Assembly (NCBI GenBank): GCA_016794625.1
Contig: JAEUGY010000108.1
Coordinates: forward strand, 1-50,041
Length of the DNA: 50,041 bases
Direction: 5' to 3'
DNA from: Opitutaceae bacterium
Lineage (GTDB): Bacteria; Verrucomicrobiota; Verrucomicrobiia; Opitutales; Opitutaceae
The translations under genes and the position numbers were made by a program. The notes below the pieces were generated by a model. It did no database searches. It was given only the letters and a program-made list of their open reading frames with translations, and had not been told where the DNA came from. Below, piece by piece: positions 41,112 to 49,610 of the stretch (positions are counted from its first letter, which is position 1; each line of letters opens with the position of its first letter).

Positions 41112-43232
41112 TCAGCGACGCGTCGCGCGCGCGTCGAGCAGGGCCCGCAGAGCTCGCCTGCGATCCTGCGCGGCGGCGAGCCCGGTGGCACCCAGTCGCT
41201 GCCGCAGGGTGTCGGCATAGGCGCGGGCTTGCGGATGTCCGGCCTCCGCCGCCAGCTCGAACCACGCAAACGCCTCGACCTCGTCCTGCCTGGTCCCTTC
41301 GCCCGTCGCCAGACAGACGCCAAGTTCGAACTGCGCGGCCCGATGCCCCTGTTCGGCCGCCCGCTGGAACCACGGCACGGCCTCGGCGGCATCCGCCGGC
41401 CCGCCCGCGCCCTCGGCCACCATCACCCCAAGATTGTACTGCGCTTCGGCCACGCCCTGTTCAGCGGCCCGCCGAAACCAACGGCGGGCCTCCGTCGGCT
41501 GCTTCGACGCGCCGCGGCCGATGGCAAACATGAATCCGAGATGCGCCTGGGAGTCCGGGTTGCCCGCCTCCGCCTTGGCGCGTTCCACATCGAGCACGGT
41601 CACCGCGCGCTCCACCCGCCCGGACGGACTAACGTACAGCATCGGAGCATAGTCGCCGATGTCCTCCCGTTTCCAAAATGCGCCCGTGCGACGCCACGTC
41701 TCCAGGTCCGTAAACCTGAGCCGGTAAAGTCGCATGCGGAGGAGCGTGGGCGGGCGGTCTGGAAAGGGATTCTCGGCGAAGAGACCGACGACGCGGGTGT
41801 TGCCGGCGAGGAGGTGTGAGGCCACCAGCGGGATCAACGGCTGTTCCTGACCAGTTGAACCGACGATCTGCAGGGTCGCTTCAAATCGCAGAAAACGGGG
41901 TGCGATGAACCCGGCGACGCGATGCTCGTCCTGCGGAAGGTGGTGGTACCGGTAAGGTCGCCACGTCTTCCCGGCATCATTGGAGCCGGCAAACTCCACC
42001 GTCAGGCGTTGCTGGAGGAAGGTCTCGTAGAGCGTGTAGGAATTCGCGCACTTGAAATCGAGAAACGCATACCGGAGGGGACGTGCGGTATCGTAGGAAA
42101 AATCCGCCACCGGTCGGCTCAGGCCGAGGCCAAAGACATACCACGTCAGGCCAAAATGGGTCCACAACCCCGCGTACAGCAGTCGGGTCCGCCAGGCCGG
42201 ACGAGGGAGCGAGACCACCCCCGGGGCCGACGTTTGCGCGAGCCAGGCGGCGAGACGGCGGAGGCGCAATCGCTCCGCCGCCTGGGTCATCATCTGATCA
42301 TCGAGCAGGAGCAGTCCCAGCCCTGCCGCCGCCGTGTTCAACCAGCCAAAGTTGGCCGTGGCCTGGATGCCCCCTTGCAGCGCCCACCACAAGCCGAGCG
42401 CAATCCAACGGCCGCGCCGTCCCGCAAACACCGCCAGGAGCGGCGCCAGCAGCTCCGCCAAAAACGTCAGACCGATCTCGAAGAGGTGATAGGTGTGAGA
42501 CAGCTGGTGATCCAAAAACCCCAGAATCGTGGGAAAGGGCGCGGTTTCATACATGACCTCCATCGCCGTAAAGTCCCGCCAGCGGGGCTCTCCGGACAAC
42601 AGCTTCACCAAACCATCCTCAAACATGACGCGGAAGAGGAGCCAGCGCACCATGAACAGGACCAAGGGCGACGGCGGTGACTGCGCCCCCAACCCCGGCC
42701 GCAGCCCGCGCGGGGCGTACGGGATGCACACCAGCGCGGTTTCAATCATCAGCCCATCCATCTGCGTCGGGGAAAACACGTGGTAGACCGACACAAAGGA
42801 CAGCAGGACCAGCCAGCAGAGAAACAGAGCCAGCCGCGGCCAAAGGTTGCAGACCAACGCCACCGCCGCGGCAAGTCCCAGCCATGCCAGTCCCGCCAGC
42901 GCCACCGGACCCGAGTCGATCCAGAACAGGCTGGGACACCGCAGCACGGCTGCCCCTAGGCTTCCATGCGTCGTCCGGACATGCTCGAGGAATCCGGTCA
43001 GGGGCGCGACGCCGTCCGGGCCGATCAGCGCCGGGGCCTCCGTCACCACCCCGGAAAACACCACGACGAACACCGCTCCCACCGCCCGCAAAACGAGCCA
43101 TCGCGGCCACAGGTGGCTGGCCCCCGGCGCCACGCCGGCAAAATCCAGCAGCCTGCCCCAGACCCATCGGAACCAAGACCGCGAGACGGGGACCGGCACA
43201 GGGGAGGTTCGAGGGGACGATGGGTGCGACAT
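41112..43232 (-). CDS. Lipase maturation factor (LMF1)-like protein fused to Sel1 repeats
   Basis: 706 residues from ATG 43232 (MSHPSSPRTSPVP); upstream start at 43316 is less likely. Residues about 20-300 have eight or so membrane helices with LMF1 marks (GPDGVAPLTGFLE, SVYHVFSPTQMDGLMIETAL, LLFRVMFEDGLVKLLSGEPRWRDFTAMEVMYETAPFP, HTYHLFEIG, QATANFGWLN). A soluble part follows (EFAGSNDAGKTWRPYRYHHLPQDE). Residues about 575-690 contain three Sel1-like repeats (AHLGFMFAIGRGA..., AQYNLGVMVAEGAGG..., AQFELGVCLATGEG...). LMF1 helps fold secreted lipases in animals; bacterial function is unclear. I do not recall this fusion as usual. Confidence 0.85.
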   Translation of the reverse strand: MSHPSSPRTSPVPVPVSRSWFRWVWGRLLDFAGVAPGASHLWPRWLVLRAVGAVFVVVFSGVVTEAPALIGPDGVAPLTGFLEHVRTTHGSLGAAVLRCPSLFWIDSGPVALAGLAWLGLAAAVALVCNLWPRLALFLCWLVLLSFVSVYHVFSPTQMDGLMIETALVCIPYAPRGLRPGLGAQSPPSPLVLFMVRWLLFRVMFEDGLVKLLSGEPRWRDFTAMEVMYETAPFPTILGFLDHQLSHTYHLFEIGLTFLAELLAPLLAVFAGRRGRWIALGLWWALQGGIQATANFGWLNTAAAGLGLLLLDDQMMTQAAERLRLRRLAAWLAQTSAPGVVSLPRPAWRTRLLYAGLWTHFGLTWYVFGLGLSRPVADFSYDTARPLRYAFLDFKCANSYTLYETFLQQRLTVEFAGSNDAGKTWRPYRYHHLPQDEHRVAGFIAPRFLRFEATLQIVGSTGQEQPLIPLVASHLLAGNTRVVGLFAENPFPDRPPTLLRMRLYRLRFTDLETWRRTGAFWKREDIGDYAPMLYVSPSGRVERAVTVLDVERAKAEAGNPDSQAHLGFMFAIGRGASKQPTEARRWFRRAAEQGVAEAQYNLGVMVAEGAGGPADAAEAVPWFQRAAEQGHRAAQFELGVCLATGEGTRQDEVEAFAWFELAAEAGHPQARAYADTLRQRLGATGLAAAQDRRRALRALLDARATRR

Positions 43233-43380
43233 AGCTCCGACGCCCCCAAGCGTCACCACCGCGCCCTTCAAGTCAGGCACAATCCGAAGAGACCAACCAC
43301 CCCGCCTCTGCGCCAAAATCGCTACTTTGCGCGATCGGTTGAACTTCTAGGCCTGACTTCGACCCATTTTCGGTCCCTTC

Positions 43381-43396
43381 TGGCACTCTACATGCA
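43381..43396 (+). promoter_or_regulatory. Candidate sigma-54 promoter for the second TonB receptor
   Basis: CTGGCAC at 43380-43386 and ATGCA at 43392-43396 match the -24/-12 consensus TGGCAC-N5-TTGCA with correct spacing and one mismatch (A for the first T). It lies 85 bases upstream of the receptor start codon at 43481. No bacterial enhancer-binding regulator gene is in the window, so this is a motif match only. Confidence 0.4.
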
Positions 43397-43480
43397 GCGA
43401 CGGCTTCGGCAATTTTGTTGCCTTTAAGCATCCTGCGGCGGCCCGCGCCGTCTTCATTTCACCCAAGCCACCAACACCCA

Positions 43481-46423
43481 ATGACCATCAGACAACTCGG
43501 TAAGCCAACGACCCTGGCTTCGATCCTCGGGGTCCTGACCTCGATTCCCCTGGCGCTCGCCCAATCCGTCACTCCACCGGCCTCCGCGCTCAAACCCGAG
43601 CAGGACATCAAACTGGAGAAGTTCGTTGTGACCGGTTCGCTGATCAAGCGCATCGCCGGCGAAAGCGCCCTGCCGGTGCAGACGATCACGATCGAAGAGA
43701 TCGAGCAGCAAGGCATCACCAGCGCCGAGCAGCTCATCAGCACGATGAACATCAACGGCAACGGCCTGGACAACCTCGCCAGCAATGCCGACGTCGTCTC
43801 CGGCGCCGCCCGCGGCAATAACGGCGCCACCTCCGCGAACCTCCGCGGCCAGGGTGCCGGCGCGACCCTCGTGCTGCTGAACGGCCGCCGCGTCGCCTCG
43901 CACGGCCTGAACGGCGGCGTGGTCGACCTGAACTCGATCCCCTTCGCGGCGATCGAACGCGTCGAAACCCTCAAGGACGGCGCCTCCGCCATCTACGGCA
44001 CCGACGCGGTCGGCGGCGTGATCAATTTCATCCTCAAGACGAACTACCAGGGCGTGACCTTGAGCGGCGCGACCGACATCACGGAGGACGGCGGCGGCAA
44101 CATCCACCGCTTCTCCCTGCTCGCCGGCATCGGCGACCTCGAAAAGGACAAGTTCAATGTCATGACCTCGCTCGCCGTGTCCGACCACAAGGTCCTCCGC
44201 GGCGACCAGCGTGACTTTGTGAATACGTTCCAGCCGGATCGCGGCCTTTCCGTCGACACCCGCGGCACGCCCATCGCCACGATCTTCCCGCTGACGACGC
44301 TCTACACGGCGATCAGTCGCGACAACATCGACAACACCGGCCGCGGCACCGGCCCGGCCGACCCGCAGAATCCCACGGTGCGCATGAGCGGCGGCATCAA
44401 CATTGTCGACCTGCCCGGCGGCGTGGGCTACGCCGGACTCGACGGCATGGGGCCCTACGATGAACTGCTCTGGGCCACGCCCACGGCCAAGTATGCATCG
44501 GCCTGGGACACCGGACGCGCCGCCGTGCTGCAGCAACCCGTGCGCAATTCCAACCTCGTCACCCGGGGCACGGTCAAACTCGGCGAACACCGCCTGATCG
44601 GCGAAGCCGTCATCGGCCGTTCCGAGTCGATGAAAAGCTTCTCCGCGAATCAGATCACCAGCGCCGTCGGCACCTCCAACATCAGCCTGCCCAACGGCAC
44701 GGTCGTGCCGAATCCCTTCCGCAATCTCGCCTACCCGAGCACCGGAGCGGACTACAACCGCGTCTTCAACGCCCTGCTCGCCTACTTCCCCGCCATCGCG
44801 CCCAACCGAGGCCAGCCGCTCGCCTTCCGCTGGCGCGCCACCCCGGCCGGCAATCGCGAGATCGAGACGCGAAGCGACACGCAGCGGTTCCTCGTCGGTC
44901 TGGAAGGCCCCCTCACGTTCCTCGACAACTGGGACTACCGCCTTGGCGTGACCCGGGCGGAGAGCAAGAGCAAGTCGAAGCTCGTCAATGGTTACTTCTA
45001 CACCCAGGGCTTCGCCAATCTCATCAACACCGGCGTGCTCAATCCGTTCTCCTACACGCAGACGCCCGATGCCCTCGCGGCGCTGGACAAGGTCAGGGCC
45101 AATGGCGTTGAACTCTACGGCGGCACCTTCACCTCGGAGAACGCCGACTTCACCGCCTCCGGTCCGCTCTTCCAGCTGCCGGCGGGAGAAATGGTCGGCG
45201 CGGTGGGAATCGACTGGCGCGTGGAAAAATATTTCTTCGCCGGCGACCAGCGTCCGAATGCCAACACCATTGAAGCCGTCGTCTTCAATGCACCCTTCGA
45301 CAACGCCCTCGCCACCGCGGGCACGCTCAAGCGCACGATCAAGTCCGCCTTCGCCGAGGTACAGATCCCGCTCCTCAAGGGGCTTGATCTGAATCCCGCC
45401 GTGCGTCTGGACGAATACACGGGTTTCGGCCGGACGACCAACCCCAAGGTCACACTCCGCTACGCGCCCTCCGACAAATTCCTGGTGCGCAGCACCTACA
45501 GCACCGGTTTCCGCGTGCCGACCTTCAAGCAGATGTTCGACCCGACCACGCGGTCGACCTATGCCGGCAATGACTTCCCCGATCCCGCACTGGGCACCAA
45601 CGGCGTGATCACCCCCACGGCTCCGGCGGTCAAACCCGACATCCTGGGCGGCGGCAAAGCCGACCTGCAGCCCGAAGAAGCCGTCATGTACTCGGCCGGC
45701 GTGGTGTTCGCGCCCAACAAGAACATCAGCGGCAACATCGACTGGTGGTCGGTCGAGCGCGACGGGCAGGTGCAGATCCTCAGTCTCACCCAGCTCGCCC
45801 GCAACTACGACCTGTTCAAGGACCGCTTCCTGCGCGACACCGCGGGCAATCTGCTCGCCGTCGACACCCGCTGGCTCAACAGCGGCGAGACCGTCACCAA
45901 GGGCCTGGAATTCGGCCTGCGTGGCGACACCGACGCCCTCAAGGGCAAGATCTCCGGTGGGTTCGACCTCTCCTACCTGCTGGAGAAGAAGTCGCGCCTG
46001 CTCGCCAACGCTCCGTTTGGTCCAAGCGAGGTGGGCCAATGGACGCGCTCCAACGATCTCGGTATCCGGATCAAGCACACCGCCTTCATCAGTTACCGCA
46101 AGGGCAACTGGACCGGCATGGTGCACCAGATCTACCGCGGCGGCTACGTGGACCAGGTCCTCCCGGGTGTCGCCAACGGCACGATCAAGCCCGTCAATTG
46201 GAACCCCAAGGTGGACGCCTACCAGACGTATAACCTGAGCGTCACCTATCGCGGCATCAAAAACATCACGATCATCGCGGGCATCAAAAACATCCTCAAC
46301 ACGGACCCGCCCTTCTCCGTCGCCTACGACAGCAACTCCGGCGCCGGCAGCAGCTGGGAGCCCCGGGTCGCCGATCCCCGCGGCCGCTCGTTCTCCCTGC
46401 GCGTGGACTACCGCTTCCGCTAG
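43481..46423 (+). CDS. TonB-dependent outer-membrane receptor
   Basis: 980 residues from ATG 43481 (MTIRQLGKPTTLASILGVLTSIPLALAQ signal peptide). A TonB-box-like LEKFVVTGS is followed by the plug (SALPVQTITIEEIEQQGITSAEQLISTMN; ATLVLLNGRRVASHGL; IERVETLKDGASAIYGTDAVGGVINFILK) and a barrel ending in LRVDYRFR*. The NGR-R and GASAIYG..AVGGVINIIL motifs place it with the oar/iron-type receptors that accept large or complexed substrates. A candidate sigma-54 promoter lies upstream and a terminator downstream, so it is probably monocistronic. The substrate is unknown; no neighbouring uptake genes are nearby. Confidence 0.93.
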   Translation: MTIRQLGKPTTLASILGVLTSIPLALAQSVTPPASALKPEQDIKLEKFVVTGSLIKRIAGESALPVQTITIEEIEQQGITSAEQLISTMNINGNGLDNLASNADVVSGAARGNNGATSANLRGQGAGATLVLLNGRRVASHGLNGGVVDLNSIPFAAIERVETLKDGASAIYGTDAVGGVINFILKTNYQGVTLSGATDITEDGGGNIHRFSLLAGIGDLEKDKFNVMTSLAVSDHKVLRGDQRDFVNTFQPDRGLSVDTRGTPIATIFPLTTLYTAISRDNIDNTGRGTGPADPQNPTVRMSGGINIVDLPGGVGYAGLDGMGPYDELLWATPTAKYASAWDTGRAAVLQQPVRNSNLVTRGTVKLGEHRLIGEAVIGRSESMKSFSANQITSAVGTSNISLPNGTVVPNPFRNLAYPSTGADYNRVFNALLAYFPAIAPNRGQPLAFRWRATPAGNREIETRSDTQRFLVGLEGPLTFLDNWDYRLGVTRAESKSKSKLVNGYFYTQGFANLINTGVLNPFSYTQTPDALAALDKVRANGVELYGGTFTSENADFTASGPLFQLPAGEMVGAVGIDWRVEKYFFAGDQRPNANTIEAVVFNAPFDNALATAGTLKRTIKSAFAEVQIPLLKGLDLNPAVRLDEYTGFGRTTNPKVTLRYAPSDKFLVRSTYSTGFRVPTFKQMFDPTTRSTYAGNDFPDPALGTNGVITPTAPAVKPDILGGGKADLQPEEAVMYSAGVVFAPNKNISGNIDWWSVERDGQVQILSLTQLARNYDLFKDRFLRDTAGNLLAVDTRWLNSGETVTKGLEFGLRGDTDALKGKISGGFDLSYLLEKKSRLLANAPFGPSEVGQWTRSNDLGIRIKHTAFISYRKGNWTGMVHQIYRGGYVDQVLPGVANGTIKPVNWNPKVDAYQTYNLSVTYRGIKNITIIAGIKNILNTDPPFSVAYDSNSGAGSSWEPRVADPRGRSFSLRVDYRFR

Positions 46424-46452
46424 TCCGTCCACCCCCCGTCCCTCCCCCACCC

Positions 46453-46487
46453 GCCCCTCCGCCGCCCGCCGGCCGAGGGGCTTTTTC
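46453..46487 (+). terminator. Rho-independent terminator after the second TonB receptor
   Basis: GCCCCTC at about 46452-46458 pairs with GAGGGGC at 46475-46481 (7 bp, extended by partial GC pairing around a 16-base loop), followed directly by TTTTTC. It lies 29 bases after the receptor stop codon. The loop is rather large, but the T-tract is good. Confidence 0.7.
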
Positions 46488-46526
46488 TTGTCCGCGCCCC
46501 ACCTCCAAAACGCCCCTCTGCCCCCT

Positions 46527-46556
46527 CCGTTGGAGGTGGCCTCGCTGAGGCCGCGT
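46527..46556 (+). repeat. REP-like palindrome (first of the island)
   Basis: CCGTT-GGAG + GTGGCCTC-GCT-GAGGCCGC. It is 61 bases from an identical unit at 46588. The intervening 35 bases carry a smaller hairpin (ACACCC-TTCA-GGGTGC). Confidence 0.88.
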
Positions 46557-46587
46557 GTTTCGCACCAGCACACCCTTCAGGGTGCGC

Positions 46588-46617
46588 CCGTTGGAGGTGG
46601 CCTCGCTGAGGCCGCAT
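46588..46617 (+). repeat. REP-like palindrome (second of the island)
   Basis: Same 26-base GGAG-footed palindrome as at 46527, 61 bases on. The spacer before it resembles the spacer at 46829-46858, so palindrome plus spacer has been duplicated as a unit. Confidence 0.88.
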
Positions 46618-46668
46618 GGCTTTTTGGAGGCTCCCCACGACCTCTGTGGAATGGGATTGGCCTCAGGT

Positions 46669-46910
46669 GGAGGGCGTCGCTCCGTCGACGCCGCGGGGAC
46701 GGTCCACATATTTCCGCGCCAGACCGTTTTGGGAAACGCGACGCGCAACCGGCGCCGACGGAGCGGCGCCCTCCAGGAGAGAACCCTGCAGGTGCCCGTT
46801 GTTGTAGGCGGCCTCGCCGAGGCCGCATTTTTCGCACCACCACGCCCTGGAGGTGCGCCCGTTGGAGGTGGCCTCGCCGAGGCCGCGACGGGACCCTCGG
46901 TCCCGCCTCC
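46669..46910 (+). repeat. Composite REP/BIME-like element (copy A)
   Basis: Bases 46669-46774 are the 106-bp unit: GGAG + GGCGTCG-CTCCGT-CGACGCC at the left, and the inverted partner GGCGCCG-ACGGAG-CGGCGCC + CTCC at the right. Two palindromes follow, at 46796 with the foot GTAG + GCGGCCTC-GCC-GAGGCCGC, and at 46859 with GGAG. The element ends with GACGGGACC-CTC-GGTCCCGCCTCC, an inverted hairpin with its own GGAG foot on the other strand. The order matches copy B at 31723-31900, apart from one extra palindrome unit. Confidence 0.9.
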
Positions 46911-47126
46911 GCCTTCCGCACAGCTCCGACCGACGATCATCTGATGTCCTCCGACCCTTCACGGCCACCGTTCTTTCAAACGAGAAGCAGTTACCCCCTG
47001 AAACCGGAACTTCAGCCGAGCTGGAAATGTGAGGGATCGTTGTAATCCAGTCCTCCTTGCACGCAGTGGAGCTACGGATACTCAAACCGCGGACCCTGTT
47101 GTCTCATCAACCCTCTGCATTCCAGC
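46911..47126. other. Upstream region of the NTF2-like gene
   Basis: 216 bases between the repeat island and ATG 47127, presumably with the promoter of the next gene. I see no clear -35/-10 boxes, RNA or repeat. Short open frames here are artefacts of GC-rich DNA. Confidence 0.4.
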
Positions 47127-47687
47127 ATGAAAACCCGTTACACCTCCCTGCTCCTCGCCCTGCTTTCACTGGGGGCCAGCCAAGTCTTCGCCGCGGCCAA
47201 AGGCGGACCGCCCCCGATCACCGTCGAACAATTGCACGCCGCTAAACAGGCATGGTGCGACGCCCTTCTGCTCATCAGCAAGACCAACCGCACGGGCGGC
47301 GATGCCCGCGCCGTGGCCGAGAAGGTCATCGACGGGGCCTACAACTACGCGGCCGCGCCGGTGCTCTTCAAACCCACCCTGGCGTATGGCAAGAACACAT
47401 TCCGCACCACCCGAGAGAGCGCGTTGACCTACTTCGTCGGCAACAACCCGAAGTTCCCGGAGGACTCCGGCTTTGCACTCAAGCCCTGGACGGAAGCATC
47501 CTTCAAAATCGCGGGGACCTATATCGAAGGCCCGATTGGCATCACCATGGGCCACGTGACGCTCACCGACAACGCGGGCAAGCAGACCACCGTGGAAAAG
47601 ACGTTCGTCTTCCGCCACGGGGATGACGGCAAACTGCGCATCGTGCTGCACAAGTCTGCCATCCCCTACGCTCCGGCGAAGACCTGA
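47127..47687 (+). CDS. Exported NTF2/SnoaL-like protein
   Basis: 186 residues. Signal peptide MKTRYTSLLLALLSLGASQVFA. The mature part (AKQAWCDALLLISKTNRTGGDARAVAEKVIDGAYNYAAAPVLFKPTL ... SALTYFVGNNPKFPEDSGFALKPWTEASFKIAGTYIEGPIGITMGHVTLTDNAGKQTTVEKTFVFRHGDDGKLRIVLHKSAIPY) matches an exported family that, as I recall, databases sometimes label phosphoribosyl-AMP cyclohydrolase, though it has none of that enzyme's zinc-binding cysteine motifs and looks like a cone-shaped NTF2 fold. The true role is unknown. It precedes a hairpin shared with the convergent HDOD gene. Confidence 0.75.
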   Translation: MKTRYTSLLLALLSLGASQVFAAAKGGPPPITVEQLHAAKQAWCDALLLISKTNRTGGDARAVAEKVIDGAYNYAAAPVLFKPTLAYGKNTFRTTRESALTYFVGNNPKFPEDSGFALKPWTEASFKIAGTYIEGPIGITMGHVTLTDNAGKQTTVEKTFVFRHGDDGKLRIVLHKSAIPYAPAKT

Positions 47688-47697
47688 CGCCCGGCTT

Positions 47698-47727
47698 CGT
47701 CTCCCGACCAAATCCGGATGGGAGACG
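47698..47727. terminator. Hairpin between convergent genes
   Basis: CGTCTCCC (47698-47705) and GGGAGACG (47720-47727) form an 8-bp perfect stem with a 14-base loop, in the 72-base gap between the NTF2-like gene and the HDOD gene, which converge. There is no T-tract on either side, so it may be a weak bidirectional terminator. Confidence 0.4.
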
Positions 47728-47759
47728 TCGCGGTCCGCCCGACCCGGGTGATGGCGGTT

Positions 47760-49451
47760 TCAGGCATGGGTGGCTTCCTTGAGTTCAAGGAACATCCGTC
47801 GGACCTGGATCTCAAACTCCGCCATCTTGAACCCGGGAAACAGGCGCGGGCGGATCGCCGTCCAGGCCTGGGTCTGCTCGATCGCGGGCGCGCTGCGCTC
47901 GGCGAGCTCGCCATCGTGTCCGATGTGGTGATACAAACACAGCTCGCGCGCGAGAGCGATGGCGCAGACGAGCTCGCCCGCCTCCCCGAGCGCGGCCTCG
48001 AGGGGGCGCTCGGCCAAACGGATCACCGTGCAGAAACGTTCGGGCAGGCCGATCCGCCGCGCGAGTTTCTCACCCAGGTCCCGGCTCTCCGCTCCGAGGT
48101 AGCGGCGCTCCGCCACCGCCAGCGGCACTTTGAAGGTGCGGGCATGGCGCACCGTGGCCTCGATCGCATAGGGATGGAGGTGGCAGAGCACGAGCTTGCC
48201 CAGGTCGTGCATCAATCCGGCCTGATACGCGACCGCCGCAGCGTTCTTGAACTGGAGGTACTCGCAAATGACCCGGGCCAGGCGGCCCACCCCGACCTGA
48301 AACCGCCAGAATTGCGGCCAGGTGAGCGGAGGAACAAAGAACGACTCCTCTTTCGCCATGGGGATCTGTTTGGCCAGCGTCGCCAGGCGCTCGCTTCCCA
48401 TCAAGCTGACCGCGCCCGCGAGGTCTTCAATCGCGGTCATGTCGTCATGGCGGAGCTGATTCGCCGCCGCCAGCACTGTGCACGCCAGTCCGGGATCCTG
48501 GACCACGAGGTCGACCACGTGTTGCACGTGCGTGCCCGCCCGGTCCGCCGCCATCTGAAAGGACGCGAGCACGGAATCAATGACGGGGCACGCGGTCAGT
48601 TTCTCCGTCTCCGCCTCGAGCACACCCGCCCCCAGCATGGGTCCGCCCTGAATCACATCGGCCTCGAGCCAAAGGGCGCGTCGCTGGGCTTCCTCGGCGG
48701 CGTGGCGGTCGTCTTCGCCAAAGCCCGTCGTGTGCAGCATGCCGGGATGCAGGTGTTCAAAGATCAGTTGTCCCATCCAGGCAAAATCCTTCTCCGCTGT
48801 CCGCAGCATCGACCAGTCACCCCGCTCCGCGCCGGCCTGCACGGCCGCGAGGTACTCGGCCACGGCCCACACCCCTGCCGCCTCGGCTTTCTCGCTCAAG
48901 GCCAGGACCTGCCGGAGCACCTCCGCATGGGCCGGCTGCTCCTGACCGAACTGGCTGCCCAGGAAGCGTCCGGTCGGCTCCATCGCTCCCTCCAGCTCGA
49001 CCCGGCGACGCCGCAGCTCGGCCGGATCGAGCTGGAGCTGGGCGCAGAACGATTTCTCCTCCTCAAAGTGCATCGCACGCCACGGGGTTTTGAGCGCCTT
49101 CTCCAGCTCGCGATACACCACCTCCTCCCGGTACGGCTTCACGAGGTAGTTCTGTACGCCAACGCCAAGCACGGCTTTGACCACCTTGGGATCGCCGACC
49201 GCGGTGTAGACAATCACCGGGATCTTCTTGAGCAGGGTATCCGACCGCAGGCGCTGGAGCAGCCGCACGCCGTTTTCGCCGGTGAGGGTCAATTCCAGCA
49301 CGACGAGGTCAAAGGCGACAAAATCGCGCAGGAGCTTCCAACCCTCCTCGGCCGTGGTCGCGACCGCACACCGATGCGATCCTCGGCTCAAAAGGCCGCG
49401 CAGCGCCCGGTGCGCCACTTCGTTCGAATCCACCAAAAGAAGATTGGCCAT
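47760..49451 (-). CDS. Pseudo-receiver-HDOD signalling protein
   Basis: 563 residues. Residues 1-120 are a response-regulator receiver fold (NLLLVDSNEVAHRAL, FDLVVLELTLTGENGVRLL, IPVIVYTAVG, NYLVKPYREEV). The phosphorylated aspartate position reads Glu (E53 in VLEL), and the acidic pair is D8-S9, whereas T83 and K105 are kept. A helical middle region (about 125-285) is followed by an HDOD domain (about 295-500) that retains GLMHDLGKLVL. A Glu at the phospho-site could mimic permanent activation, or make the domain a docking module. It pairs in theme with the HDOD protein at 40101-40970. Confidence 0.85.
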   Translation of the reverse strand: MANLLLVDSNEVAHRALRGLLSRGSHRCAVATTAEEGWKLLRDFVAFDLVVLELTLTGENGVRLLQRLRSDTLLKKIPVIVYTAVGDPKVVKAVLGVGVQNYLVKPYREEVVYRELEKALKTPWRAMHFEEEKSFCAQLQLDPAELRRRRVELEGAMEPTGRFLGSQFGQEQPAHAEVLRQVLALSEKAEAAGVWAVAEYLAAVQAGAERGDWSMLRTAEKDFAWMGQLIFEHLHPGMLHTTGFGEDDRHAAEEAQRRALWLEADVIQGGPMLGAGVLEAETEKLTACPVIDSVLASFQMAADRAGTHVQHVVDLVVQDPGLACTVLAAANQLRHDDMTAIEDLAGAVSLMGSERLATLAKQIPMAKEESFFVPPLTWPQFWRFQVGVGRLARVICEYLQFKNAAAVAYQAGLMHDLGKLVLCHLHPYAIEATVRHARTFKVPLAVAERRYLGAESRDLGEKLARRIGLPERFCTVIRLAERPLEAALGEAGELVCAIALARELCLYHHIGHDGELAERSAPAIEQTQAWTAIRPRLFPGFKMAEFEIQVRRMFLELKEATHA

Positions 49452-49610
49452 GGGGTAATAGGAGGCTGTACGAGCTCAACCTTTCAGCGGCGCGGGGCTC
49501 GCGCAAGAATCGAGTGCGGCCGCGGGCAGGGTGACCACACGTGGGCTTGGCGCGAGGGAGGGTCCGTGGTAGAGACAGGAAATCGGCCTGTCCCTTCCTG
49601 CCCCTACCCC

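Noticed and set aside
43454-46573. A 1039-codon open frame on the minus strand opposite the second TonB receptor
   Set aside because: It is antisense to a clear receptor gene, has low-complexity composition and no domain pattern; GC-rich codon bias keeps the antisense frame open.
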